Positions 7,481 through 15,141 of a DNA stretch of 21,116 bases are shown piece after piece. Source of the stretch: Bacteroidales bacterium UBA3663 (GTDB taxonomy: Bacteria; Bacteroidota; Bacteroidia; Bacteroidales; UBA3663); the NCBI GenBank assembly GCA_002373755.1, contig DFJU01000049.1, forward strand, positions 12,123-33,238, read 5' to 3'. Position numbers and translations under genes: made by a program. Under the pieces are notes generated by a model. The model did not search any database and was not told where the DNA came from. It saw nothing but the letters and a program-made list of their open reading frames with translations. Positions within the stretch are counted from its first letter, which is position 1, and each line of letters opens with the position of its first letter.

Positions 7481-8452
7481 TTAACTAAAACTGTCAATAA
7501 ATTTTTTTGCATCTTCAAAACTGCATCCTGTTGAATCCATATATAATTTGATTGCCAAAACATCTTGCCCTTCAGCAAGAGCATCTCGAACCTCTGGAGG
7601 CATATTACATTCGATGGTACTTTTTTCTTGTTCTGGCAATATGGATGTCGTCTCGGAACTCGTCGCTCCCAAAATGACTTTCTTTTGAGCAATAAATTCG
7701 TCTTCCGTCAAGAACCCTCTTTCTTTTAAGTCTGCAAGCTTGGTTAATTCATCAGCTACACTCCCAATGCCAATATTATTTATCATTAATGGCTTCGCGG
7801 GTGATACCTTGCTTTTCTCTTGGTCACAGGCATCGATGATTACACTCAAAGTATCTGCAATGCGTTGGGCATCTTTAACTCCTTGTTTGTATATATAACC
7901 TTCCATGCTGTCTGGCTTTATAGGATTGCCTTCTACTGTCATTGTCTTACAATCGAAACAGTCAATTACCAACGAAGGATGGTTTATGTCTCGCAATTTC
8001 ACTTTTACCTGAATTTTTGATATCTTTTTGTTTTGTGTCGTATTGCCAGAAAGACCACCAACAATCATTCCTGCACCACCAGCAATAGCCCCACCAACGA
8101 CTGCGCCGCTGACGGTTCGCAATGATGATTTTTGCATAAGGACAGAACTGTCTTCGAGAAACTCAATATTAATGATTTGATCAAAAGGGATAATTTCCTT
8201 ATACAGACCTTTTACGTAAACCACTTTCTTTCTTTTTTCATCTACGGCGAAGATGTAAAAATTTTTTAACCCCACAATTTTTTTTGTAGGGATAAAATTC
8301 TCAATATTAGCAAATGTTCGATTTGTTTTACGTTTTTGATCGTCGATTTCCTCAGAGTTCGTCTGAATTCGCGCAAACGCCATTGCAAGGCCGAAAACAG
8401 CACCTATGAGAATAAATGCCCAAAACATACTGCATTTTTTAAGGTTAAACAT
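7481..8452 (-). CDS. Membrane protein with SHOCT and L7/L12-like domains
   Basis: The 323-residue product starts at MFNLKKCSMFW; the longer open frame to 8788 lacks protein character. An N-terminal membrane segment (9-27) is followed by a charged stretch, then a PH-like beta region (57-165; YIFAVDEKRKKVVYV, IIPFDQIINIEFLED) interrupted by a glycine-zipper hairpin (GAVVGGAIAGGAGMIVGGLSG, 116-136). A SHOCT domain follows (233-262; ELTKLADLKERGFLTEDEF). The C-terminus (286-321; ALAEGQDVLAIKLYMDSTGCSFEDAKKFI) resembles the L7/L12 C-terminal fold found in some membrane proteins. SHOCT and L7/L12-like segments are thought to mediate protein interactions. No catalytic motif is visible. The gene is AT-rich compared with its neighbours and precedes a small lipoprotein gene. 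Confidence 0.78.
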   Translation of the reverse strand: MFNLKKCSMFWAFILIGAVFGLAMAFARIQTNSEEIDDQKRKTNRTFANIENFIPTKKIVGLKNFYIFAVDEKRKKVVYVKGLYKEIIPFDQIINIEFLEDSSVLMQKSSLRTVSGAVVGGAIAGGAGMIVGGLSGNTTQNKKISKIQVKVKLRDINHPSLVIDCFDCKTMTVEGNPIKPDSMEGYIYKQGVKDAQRIADTLSVIIDACDQEKSKVSPAKPLMINNIGIGSVADELTKLADLKERGFLTEDEFIAQKKVILGATSSETTSILPEQEKSTIECNMPPEVRDALAEGQDVLAIKLYMDSTGCSFEDAKKFIDSFS

Positions 8453-8925
8453 AGTGCAACAAAAAAGGCGCAGACTTTCGCCATACGCCACTCGGTTCAC
8501 CACAAACCACAAATATATATGGGAGAAATCTGCACCCATGTGGGAGCAGCTCCAATAATATTTGTTCGCTCTTTTTCTCGTGGTGGTGAATGAGTGGCTA
8601 TAGAGCAAATATGTCTTGCAGTCCTTTCCGGATTGCGCGGCAAATTTACACAAGAATTGCGTATTGACGAACCGACATTGAAGAAATTGTTGAAATAAGC
8701 ATCGGACAAGACAAAGAAATGCCCCATTTGGCAATGTCTGGCGAAAGTTTTGTAAACTTGCACGATGCTGCACCCCTCCACTTGGCACGGCATCGTAATT
8801 TTTTTTTGCCCGTCGATGCAGTATTCCCGCAAAGTCCGCATTTAGTGTTCAGAAGCACCACAAACCAGTGATGCCTCCGTTTCAACAGGATTGACAACAA
8901 AACTCTAATTTAACAAGACGAAGAC
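8453..8925. other. 473-base divergent intergenic region
   Basis: No convincing gene is present; open frames on the minus strand here lack conserved or domain-like sequence. The region separates the minus-strand SHOCT gene from the plus-strand lipoprotein/radical SAM pair, so it should hold both promoters. Small symmetric elements are visible: GGAGC-A-GCTCC, AAGTTT-TGT-AAACTT (8745-8759), and a ten-base inverted pair, ACTTTCGCCA (8474-8483) with TGGCGAAAGT (8739-8748). None has a known role. Confidence 0.6.
8510..8517 (-). promoter_or_regulatory. Candidate -7 box for the SHOCT gene
   Basis: On the minus strand TATATTTG matches TAnnTTTG and lies 58 bases upstream of the chosen start codon at 8452. 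The match is exact, but the region is AT-rich, so chance occurrence is quite possible. Confidence 0.4.
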
Positions 8926-9381
8926 ATGGGAAAATTCAAAAATCTATTGCTCAACAAGATCAACATCATGTTGGGGGCAGTGCTCTCGATGCTCGGCTGG
9001 AGCGGCTGCGATGAGGTGTTCAACTCCGAAGACCTGTACGGCTGCCCCTACAGCTACTATCAGCTTGAGGGCGCAGTGCTCGACGAAGAGGAAAAACCCA
9101 TCGTAAATATCCGCGTAGCGACAAAATGGATATTCTCGGCCGATGACAATTTCAGCAAGACCGACACCACATTCACCGATGCCGACGGCCGCTACATCTT
9201 CTTTACGCAGGATGGCTACAGCGATTCGGTCCACGTCGTGGTCGATGACCCTCAGCACGGCACTTTCGCTCCCGATTCGGCCGACGTCCGCCTCATCCAC
9301 ACCGGCCTACACAGCGACGAAACGTGGTGCAGCGGGACGTATGTGGGCAAGGCAGACTTCAAACTGAAAAAGAGGGACTGA
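8926..9381 (+). CDS. Radical SAM-associated putative lipoprotein
   Basis: This 151-residue protein has a hydrophobic signal segment (12-25) ending in GWSGC, with C28 as the likely lipidation site; Trp at -3 is unusual for a lipobox. After a linker comes YGCPYSYYQLEG (38-49), resembling the Y-G-x-P-Y motif I recall from lipoproteins of the rSAM/lipoprotein system (TIGR04134). A carboxypeptidase-regulatory-like beta-sandwich follows (GAVLDEEEKPIVNIRV to TDADGRYIFF, 49-93), then a C-terminal strand with WCSGTYVGKADF. Besides C28 there are two cysteines, C40 and C135. The radical SAM gene starts two bases after this stop codon, so the two are almost surely co-translated. The lipoprotein is the presumed substrate or partner, but no modification has been shown as far as I know. 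Confidence 0.82.
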   Translation: MGKFKNLLLNKINIMLGAVLSMLGWSGCDEVFNSEDLYGCPYSYYQLEGAVLDEEEKPIVNIRVATKWIFSADDNFSKTDTTFTDADGRYIFFTQDGYSDSVHVVVDDPQHGTFAPDSADVRLIHTGLHSDETWCSGTYVGKADFKLKKRD

Positions 9382-9383
9382 CA

Positions 9384-10478
9384 ATGGACATCGGACATAT
9401 CGGCCTGCGCCAACGCCTCCAGCTTGAGGTGTTCCGCCAGATGCGCCACAACCAGGCACGGCTGCATCCGCTGCGGCAGCTTTTTTGGGAGTGTACGATG
9501 CGATGCAACCTGCATTGCCGGCACTGCGGCAGCGACTGCAAGGCCACCGCACTTCACCCCGACATGCCGGCCGACGACTTCCTGCACGCGGTCGATTCCA
9601 TCCGTCCGCACGTCAATCCGCACGAGGTGATGATTGTCATCACCGGCGGCGAACCGCTCATGCGCGACGACCTGGCCGATGTGGGACGCACCCTGCACGA
9701 TCGCGGATTCAGCTGGGGCATCGTGACCAACGGCTGGCTGCTCGACGAGGCACGGCTACGCGAGTTGTTGGCCGCAGGAATGACCAGCCTCACCATCAGT
9801 CTGGACGGCCTGCGCGACGACCACGACTGGATGCGCGGCCGTCGGGGCTGCTTCGACCGCACATGGCGCGCCATCAAGCTGCTCTGCCGCACCCGTGGCC
9901 TGACGTGGGATGTCGATACTTGTGTGAACCGCCGCAACTTTCCGCACCTTGATGATATGCGGCAGGCTCTGGAGGCGGCTGGTGTCGGCCGATGGCGTCT
10001 GCTCACCATCTTCCCGATGGGTCGCGCGGCTTCCGATCCCGACATGATTGTCACCGACGACGAGTTCCGCGCCCTGATGGACTACATCGACCGCCAACGC
10101 GACGATTTCCGCAACGGACGCACCTCGATGCTCTGCTACTACGGATGTGAGGGATTTCTGGGCGCATACGAGGGCAAGACGCGCAACCACTTCTTCCACT
10201 GCGACGCGGGCATCAGCGTGGCATCGGTGCTCATCGACGGCTCAATCTCGGCATGCAGCAGCATACGCGCCGACTACCATCAGGGCAACATCTACCGCGA
10301 TGACCTCTGGACGGTCTGGCAGAACGGCTTCAAGCCATACCGCGACCACACGTGGATGCGCCGCCTCGAACCATGTGCGGACTGCAAGATGTGGCGATAC
10401 TGCGAGGGCGGCGGAATGCACCAGCGCGGCGAGGGCGGTCGGCTTATGCTCTGCCGCTTCAATGCGCTGGGAGAATAG
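9384..10478 (+). CDS. SPASM-type radical SAM enzyme of rSAM/lipoprotein system
   Basis: The 364-residue protein has the radical SAM motif CNLHCRHC (C41, C45, C48) and a GGEP SAM-binding motif (88-91). Its C-terminal region matches the SPASM pattern: C273, G-x4-C at 286-291 (GSISAC), C331-x2-C334-x5-C340 and C357, which would hold auxiliary 4Fe-4S clusters. C251 and C255 are further candidates. SPASM enzymes usually modify peptides or proteins. Together with the lipoprotein just upstream it fits the family I recall as TIGR04133. The start at 9384 is chosen because it lies two bases after the upstream stop; the frame remains open further upstream inside the lipoprotein gene. A hairpin repeat follows at 10510. 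The reaction is unknown; the substrate is inferred from gene pairing only. Confidence 0.88.
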   Translation: MDIGHIGLRQRLQLEVFRQMRHNQARLHPLRQLFWECTMRCNLHCRHCGSDCKATALHPDMPADDFLHAVDSIRPHVNPHEVMIVITGGEPLMRDDLADVGRTLHDRGFSWGIVTNGWLLDEARLRELLAAGMTSLTISLDGLRDDHDWMRGRRGCFDRTWRAIKLLCRTRGLTWDVDTCVNRRNFPHLDDMRQALEAAGVGRWRLLTIFPMGRAASDPDMIVTDDEFRALMDYIDRQRDDFRNGRTSMLCYYGCEGFLGAYEGKTRNHFFHCDAGISVASVLIDGSISACSSIRADYHQGNIYRDDLWTVWQNGFKPYRDHTWMRRLEPCADCKMWRYCEGGGMHQRGEGGRLMLCRFNALGE

Positions 10479-10509
10479 GCCAACGAGAAGGGATGAAGAG
10501 ACAAAATCT

Positions 10510-10548
10510 ATCCCCCGAAAACCGCATGCTACGCGATTTTCGGGGGAT
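10510..10548. repeat. Strong hairpin between convergent genes
   Basis: ATCCCCCGAAAA (10510-10521) and TTTTCGGGGGAT (10537-10548) form a perfect 12-pair stem. After one mismatch the helix continues with CGC/GCG around a seven-base loop. It lies between the convergent ends of the radical SAM and xylanase genes and could act as a bidirectional transcript end, although neither side has a long T-run. The reverse complement aligns well with the hairpin at 7009-7045. Confidence 0.75.
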
Positions 10549-10570
10549 GTCATTTGTTGCGACCCGGCAA

Positions 10571-13500
10571 TTATCGTACAAGAAGACGCCGACCGCCCTG
10601 CAAATAGAGCTGGCCGCGCTGAGGTTGGCCGATGCGGATGCCTTGCAGGTTGAAGATGACAGCAGAAGCATCGGCCGCACCATCGGGCAACGACTCAATG
10701 CCAAGCAGTTCCTTGCCATCAGACTCGCGTAGAGCGGCATGTACGCCCCAATAGGCGGGTTTCGGCTGATTGGCGGCATCGTAGAGCAACGGACGACGGC
10801 CTGGACGCCATGTGAGGTCGTCGGTCAAGCCCCAAATCAGGAGCATTCCGCAATTGTCGTAGTTCATGGCGATGCGTGCCAGCCTGTAGAAATCCTTGGC
10901 CTGCTGCTGGAGGGTAGTCTCCGTGTTGTTGTCGATGCCGAGGTCAAGCTCCGTGATGCGGCACAGAAGGCCGGCCTTCTGGTAGCGTGCGATGTTCTGT
11001 TCGATGCTGCCGATGATGTTCTGTCCGGCATCCAGATGGCATTGCAGGCCGACGCCGTCAATCGGGATTCCGCTGTTGCGAAGTCGCGTAGCGAGGTTGT
11101 AGAGAGCCTCACTCTTGCCGCGGCCCTTGCCCTCCACGTCGTAGTCGTTGAGGATGAGCCTGGCTTCCGGATCGGCCTGATGCGCCCAGACGAATGCCGA
11201 GTCGAGGAAGTCTTCGCCGATGCCCGTCGCCCACACCGACGGCCGCAGGTCGTATGCCTTCGGGTTGCTGTTGATGCTGGTCTGGTTGTCGTCGAGCACC
11301 TCGTTGGCCACGTCCCACTCGTCGATTTTGCCCTTCCAGTGGCCCACTACGTTGAAAATGTGGTTCTTGAGGATGGCCAGCAGCTCGGTGCGCGACAGGT
11401 TGTAGCTGTTCTTCGTGCCGTCGGACGTCAGCCAGCCGGGCACCTGCGAATGCCATGCCAGAGCGTGACCGCGCACATAGAGGTTGTGGCGTTTGGCCAA
11501 GTTGATGAGCTGGTCGCCCGAGCCGAACGAGAATTCGCCTCGGTTGGGTTCGGTGGCGTCGAACTTCATCTCGTTTTCGCACACAACGGCATTGAACTGC
11601 TTGGCAATCAAGCTTGTGCGGGCGTCGTTGTCGTTATCGACGTTGATTTTCCAGACGGGGACGCAGGTGCCGACATACTTGCCCATCGCATCGGCGAACG
11701 AACGCAGCGTGGTCGATTCCTTCTGCTCGGCGGCGAGGTCGAGCGTGATGTCGTCGGCCTCTTCGTCGCCAGGCATCAGGTCGCTGTCGTCGTCCTCACC
11801 CTGACCGCTGTAGTCGAGCGATGTGACACGCGCCACTACGCGGAATCCGCCGTCGTCCTCAATCTGCTCGACCGCCCACGTGTATGCCTTCGGGAAGCGC
11901 ACGTCGAACTGCCACGGCACGTCGTTGTAGGCGGCTTTGCCATCGGCCGTGAACAGTGTGAACTCGTCGCCCACGTTGATGACGGCGTCGTTGGCCAACT
12001 GGATGCGCAGACGCGGCATCATGTCCGATTCAGAGAAGTCCTGCATGATGTTGTAGTACGACACCGTGCCCTGCACCTCCACCTTGTCGTAGCTCTCGGC
12101 CGATGCAATCTGGCACTCGATTCTGGCCGACGGACGCACAATGAGCGTCAGCTTCTGTCCGCCAACGTAGTCGGCGATGGCCAGTTGTCCGATGCCGTCG
12201 TCGCCCGGCTGAAGGATGCCGTAGAGGTTGGTGCTCGCGGCGATGTGACCCGTTCCGCCTGCCGTGGCCTGTTGCAGCACGACGAGCGATGCGGTCGATG
12301 CCGATGCCGGAGTGCCGATGCTGCCCGACAATTTCTTGCTCTTGGCCGATACCGCATCGTTGTTGAACAGCACACGACCCGCCACTACGCGGATTCCGCC
12401 CGTGATGAGATTCGTGTTGCCCGTGATGCGGTACGTGCCCGCGCCCTCCTTGATGAGGCCCAGAAGCATCTGCTTGTTGTCCGATGCCGGTGCGATGCGG
12501 CCTGCCAGCACAGCGTCGTCGTTCGTGCCACCAATCAGGTAGTAGCTGTTGGCCGACGCCTTGCTCTTGTAATATCCCATCAGCGTCGAGCCGGCCTCCA
12601 TCTGCAAACGGCCGATGCGTGCGCCGCGGTTCTTGTCGCTGCCCTCGATGGCCAATGTTGCGCCGTCGTGCAGCACCAAGGTCGAATTGGCCAGACAGGT
12701 GTTCAGCTTGCCGTCGTCGGCATCGGCCTGCGCCGTCTCGGGCGTCATCACCTTGCCCTTGTGCATCAGCACGAGGCCGTAGAAGCCGTTGCTCGTCGAA
12801 AATTTCTTGTAGGGATAGACGTGAACATCGCCGCTGAACGATTTCCAGTCGGGAAATGACTTGTCCGATGCGCCGAGATAGGCACGTTCGCCGCCGCCGT
12901 AGATGTTTATTGTGCCGTTGCCCGTCACTGCCGAGTTGAAATACGCGTAGCGCGCAGTGAGCAGGCTGACCGACTTGCCCGACGGCACGTTGAGCGGCGT
13001 GGCGAATGTCTTGTAGTCCGACGAGGTGTTCTGGCCGCTGAAGTCGATTGTCGTGTCGTTGGCGATGTAGAGATATTCGTCGTACTCGCCGCAGAATGTC
13101 ACATTGTCGATATAGTAGTCCGACTTGTCGGAGTGCAGGCCGAGCGCCAGCTGGTTGGAACTTGATGCGACATCCTTGTTGAGCACGTAGCGGCGCGACT
13201 GCCAGACGTCCTTGGCACCCTGATGTGGATAGCTTGAATCGTCGCCATCGCTCCACAGCGTCTGGTCGCCCTGGCAGATGAAGAATTTCTTGTTGTCGTT
13301 CACGTCCGATGCCGAACGGCGCAGGTCGAGTGCGATGTAGTCTTTGGTTTCGTGCCACAACGTGCCGGCCAGATCGTCGGGCAAAGTCAGTGCGACGTAT
13401 GTGTTCCAGTCGTTCAGATAGACGTGCAGCACCTTGTTGTTAGCGTTGGCCGGATCAGCTTCCACCACGCAGCGTGAGGTGTGGGCCAATCCCCAACGGT

Positions 13501-13627
13501 TCCACATTGTAAGTTCCTGTCCGATTTCGTAACTCTCGAAGTCCTCCAGCACCACCTTGCGCGCCTGCAATGCCTGCACTGCCGATGCCAAAAGGATGAC
13601 CATACACGTAATACTCTTGATTTGCAT
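10571..13627 (-). CDS. Secreted multidomain GH10 endo-xylanase
   Basis: Starting at MQIKSITCMV the 1,018-residue protein has a signal peptide (1-22). Residues 25-195 look like a jelly-roll binding module (VVLEDFESYEIGQ to YYIDNVTFCGE). Residues about 200-600 are beta-rich and include an autotransporter-type beta-strand repeat (GAGTYRITGNTN to GGIRVVAGRVLFNN, about 393-421). An Asp/Glu-rich linker (607-628) leads to the GH10 barrel (637-968). Catalytic residues are E776 in WDVANE (acid/base) and E893 in ITELD (nucleophile); HALAWHSQVPGW is also typical. The last 35 residues (VIFNLQGIRIG, GQLYLQGGRRLLVR) resemble the C-terminal tails of many secreted Prevotella proteins and possibly a type IX sorting signal. 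It should cut xylan backbones outside the cytoplasm. It is a single-gene unit with its own promoter. Confidence 0.9.
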   Translation of the reverse strand: MQIKSITCMVILLASAVQALQARKVVLEDFESYEIGQELTMWNRWGLAHTSRCVVEADPANANNKVLHVYLNDWNTYVALTLPDDLAGTLWHETKDYIALDLRRSASDVNDNKKFFICQGDQTLWSDGDDSSYPHQGAKDVWQSRRYVLNKDVASSSNQLALGLHSDKSDYYIDNVTFCGEYDEYLYIANDTTIDFSGQNTSSDYKTFATPLNVPSGKSVSLLTARYAYFNSAVTGNGTINIYGGGERAYLGASDKSFPDWKSFSGDVHVYPYKKFSTSNGFYGLVLMHKGKVMTPETAQADADDGKLNTCLANSTLVLHDGATLAIEGSDKNRGARIGRLQMEAGSTLMGYYKSKASANSYYLIGGTNDDAVLAGRIAPASDNKQMLLGLIKEGAGTYRITGNTNLITGGIRVVAGRVLFNNDAVSAKSKKLSGSIGTPASASTASLVVLQQATAGGTGHIAASTNLYGILQPGDDGIGQLAIADYVGGQKLTLIVRPSARIECQIASAESYDKVEVQGTVSYYNIMQDFSESDMMPRLRIQLANDAVINVGDEFTLFTADGKAAYNDVPWQFDVRFPKAYTWAVEQIEDDGGFRVVARVTSLDYSGQGEDDDSDLMPGDEEADDITLDLAAEQKESTTLRSFADAMGKYVGTCVPVWKINVDNDNDARTSLIAKQFNAVVCENEMKFDATEPNRGEFSFGSGDQLINLAKRHNLYVRGHALAWHSQVPGWLTSDGTKNSYNLSRTELLAILKNHIFNVVGHWKGKIDEWDVANEVLDDNQTSINSNPKAYDLRPSVWATGIGEDFLDSAFVWAHQADPEARLILNDYDVEGKGRGKSEALYNLATRLRNSGIPIDGVGLQCHLDAGQNIIGSIEQNIARYQKAGLLCRITELDLGIDNNTETTLQQQAKDFYRLARIAMNYDNCGMLLIWGLTDDLTWRPGRRPLLYDAANQPKPAYWGVHAALRESDGKELLGIESLPDGAADASAVIFNLQGIRIGQPQRGQLYLQGGRRLLVR

Positions 13628-13648
13628 ATTTCTCGATTTTAAACGATG

Positions 13649-13656
13649 CAAAAGTA
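13649..13656 (-). promoter_or_regulatory. Bacteroidetes-type -7 box for the xylanase
   Basis: On the minus strand TACTTTTG followed by CA matches TAnnTTTG exactly. It lies 21 bases upstream of the ATG at 13627, a normal distance, and downstream of the rnf terminator, so the xylanase is probably transcribed separately from rnf. The -33 element is weak. Confidence 0.6.
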
Positions 13657-13720
13657 CGACTATTCGGCAACTTCGGCATTGGATATTGTAACAAAACACA
13701 CAAACCTTGAAACATCGGAC

Positions 13721-13756
13721 AAGAAAAAAAGAGCCGTCGGACAAAACCGACAGCTC
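13721..13756 (-). terminator. Intrinsic terminator of the rnf operon
   Basis: GAGCCGTCGG (13731-13740) pairs with CCGACAGCTC (13747-13756) with a single mismatch around a six-base loop. Read on the minus strand the hairpin is followed by seven T (13724-13730). It lies about 65 bases after the rnfA stop codon and just before the xylanase promoter. Confidence 0.88.
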
Positions 13757-13782
13757 TTATTGTGGATTTAGCATTTTTGCGA

Positions 13783-13812
13783 CGTGCTACGCGATTTTTT
13801 TCACGTAGCGCG
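13783..13812. repeat. Hairpin sharing a core with the 10510 repeat
   Basis: CGTGCTACG (13783-13791) pairs with CGTAGCGCG (13804-13812) over nine pairs with one wobble. The segment TGCTACGCGATTTT is shared exactly with the hairpin at 10510-10548. It lies 8 bases beyond the rnfA stop codon, ahead of the terminator. Confidence 0.6.
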
Positions 13813-13819
13813 ACCGTCT

Positions 13820-14419
13820 TTAAAGTCCGAATGCGGTGCTCAAGCCCTTGTCAACGCCAGAGAAGCCCATGAAGGCCATGGCCAACAGACCAGCCGTAAT
13901 CAGTGCGATTGGAGTGCCCTCCATTGCCTTTGGCTTGTCGGTGATGGCCAACTGCTCGCGGATGCCGGCAAACAGAATCATGGCCAACGTGAAGCCCAAA
14001 GCCGTTGCAATCGAATAGACGACCGACTCGGCCAGATTGTACTCGAAGTTGATGACGTTGATGGCAACGCCAAGAATCGTACAGTTCGTTGTGATGAGCG
14101 GCAGGAACACGCCCAATGCGCTGTAGAGCGCAGGCATGGTCTTCTTCAAGATGATCTCGACCATCTGGACCAATGCGGCGATGACCAGAATGTAGATGAT
14201 TGTCTGCATGAAGCCCAAGCCGTAGGGAACCAGCAGTCCGTAGTAGATCGGATAGGTCACCAATGTAGCGATAAGCATGACGAAAAGCACTGCCATACCC
14301 ATCCAGCCGGCGGTATCGACCTTTTTGGAAACGCCCAGGAACGGGCAAATGCCCAAGAACTGAGCCAATACGATATTGTTGACAAATATCGCAGTGATAA
14401 TCATTATTATGTAACTCAT
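13820..14419 (-). CDS. rnfA: Rnf complex subunit RnfA
   Basis: The 199-residue membrane protein has six hydrophobic segments and family-typical sequences: FVNNIVLAQFLGICPFLGVSKK at the start, ITTNCTILG in the middle and LFAGIREQL late. RnfA and RnfE are homologous subunits in inverted orientation that together hold a 2Fe-2S cluster inside the membrane and pass electrons across it. RnfA belongs to the ion-pumping ferredoxin:NAD+ oxidoreductase. It is the last gene of the rseC-rnfBCDGEA group and is followed by a repeat hairpin and a strong terminator. It is separated from rnfE by an unusually long, repeat-filled spacer of 107 bases. Confidence 0.95.
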   Translation of the reverse strand: MSYIIMIITAIFVNNIVLAQFLGICPFLGVSKKVDTAGWMGMAVLFVMLIATLVTYPIYYGLLVPYGLGFMQTIIYILVIAALVQMVEIILKKTMPALYSALGVFLPLITTNCTILGVAINVINFEYNLAESVVYSIATALGFTLAMILFAGIREQLAITDKPKAMEGTPIALITAGLLAMAFMGFSGVDKGLSTAFGL

Positions 14420-14526
14420 AACTTTCTAATTTTAGGTTATTAGGTGATCAGGTTTTGAGGTCTTGAGGTAAGTTTCGCAATAAGACCTTACAAGCGAAGC
14501 GACCTTACAACCTCACAACCTTATTC
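14420..14526. repeat. Word-repeat spacer between rnfE and rnfA
   Basis: On the plus strand the right half repeats ACCTTACA (14486 region), ACCTTACA, ACCTCACA and ACCTTATT, with AGCGAAGCGA (14493-14502) between the first two. The left half carries the complementary word as AGGTTATT, AGGTGATC, AGGTTTTG, AGGTCTTG and AGGTAAG. The two halves can fold into one long imperfect hairpin between the two coding regions. Function unknown; it may stabilise or attenuate the transcript. Confidence 0.6.
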
Positions 14527-15114
14527 TTACTTCTTTGCGGTCAACTTGTTGAAGATGGCAACCAGGAAGCCCAAGGTGATGAATGCGCCTGGAGCCAACA
14601 CGAAGGTCAGCGCACCGAACTGCTCTGGATAGACTGCAAAGCCGAAGGCTGTGCCTGCACCGAGCAACTCGCGGCAAAGGCCAATCAAAGTCAGGGCGCA
14701 GGTGAAGCCAAGGCCGATGCCGATGCCGTCGCAGGCCGAGTCAATCGGGGTGTTTTTGGCCGCAAACGATTCCGCACGACCCAGCACGATGCAGTTCACC
14801 ACGATGAGCGGAATGAACAGGCCGAGTTTTTCATCGACCGCAGGAGCATAAGCCTTGATGAGCAACTGCACTACCGTGACGAAGCCTGCAATGACGACGA
14901 TGTAGCACGGAATATGCACTTTGTCCGGAATCAGATTCTTGATGCACGAAATCACAAAGTTCGAGCAGATGAGCACCGCCATTGTGGCCAAACCCATGCT
15001 CATGCCGTTGATGGCCGATGACGTGGTGCCCAACGTCGGACACATACCAAGGAGCAACACAAATGTAGGGTTCTCCTTAATCAGACCATTGATAATGATA
15101 CCAAGTTTTGACAT
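14527..15114 (-). CDS. rnfE: Rnf complex subunit RnfE
   Basis: The 195-residue, six-segment membrane protein starts MSKLGIIINGLIKENPTFV and contains LLLGMCPTLG, IVVNCIVLGRAE and LIGLCRELLG, all typical of RnfE. With RnfA it forms the membrane core of the complex around a 2Fe-2S cluster bound by the conserved cysteines. An SD-like AAGGAG lies nine bases before the ATG, which is uncommon in Bacteroidetes and supports this start. The gap to the rnfG gene upstream is 27 bases. Length is normal for the family. Confidence 0.95.
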   Translation of the reverse strand: MSKLGIIINGLIKENPTFVLLLGMCPTLGTTSSAINGMSMGLATMAVLICSNFVISCIKNLIPDKVHIPCYIVVIAGFVTVVQLLIKAYAPAVDEKLGLFIPLIVVNCIVLGRAESFAAKNTPIDSACDGIGIGLGFTCALTLIGLCRELLGAGTAFGFAVYPEQFGALTFVLAPGAFITLGFLVAIFNKLTAKK

Positions 15115-15123
15115 AATTAAAAT

Positions 15124-15129
15124 CTCCTT
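15124..15129 (-). promoter_or_regulatory. SD-like ribosome binding site of rnfE
   Basis: AAGGAG on the minus strand lies nine bases before the rnfE ATG. Bacteroidetes mRNAs usually lack SD sequences, so this strong match is noteworthy and fixes the start. Confidence 0.6.
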
Positions 15130-15141
15130 ACATTTAAGTTA

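Noticed and set aside
8474..8748. Ten-base inverted pair as possible ends of an insertion
   Set aside because: Only ten bases match, there is no target duplication and nothing transposase-like lies between, so chance is the simplest reading.
8497..8900. Small minus-strand open frames in the 473-base intergenic region
   Set aside because: The translations (for example a 114-residue one) have no domain-like pattern, overlap each other in different frames and cover the expected promoter region.
10739..12859. 706-codon open frame on the plus strand
   Set aside because: It lies fully antisense to the GH10 xylanase gene, has Val/Asp/Ala/Arg-heavy low-information sequence with no motif, and is explained by GC-rich codon bias.
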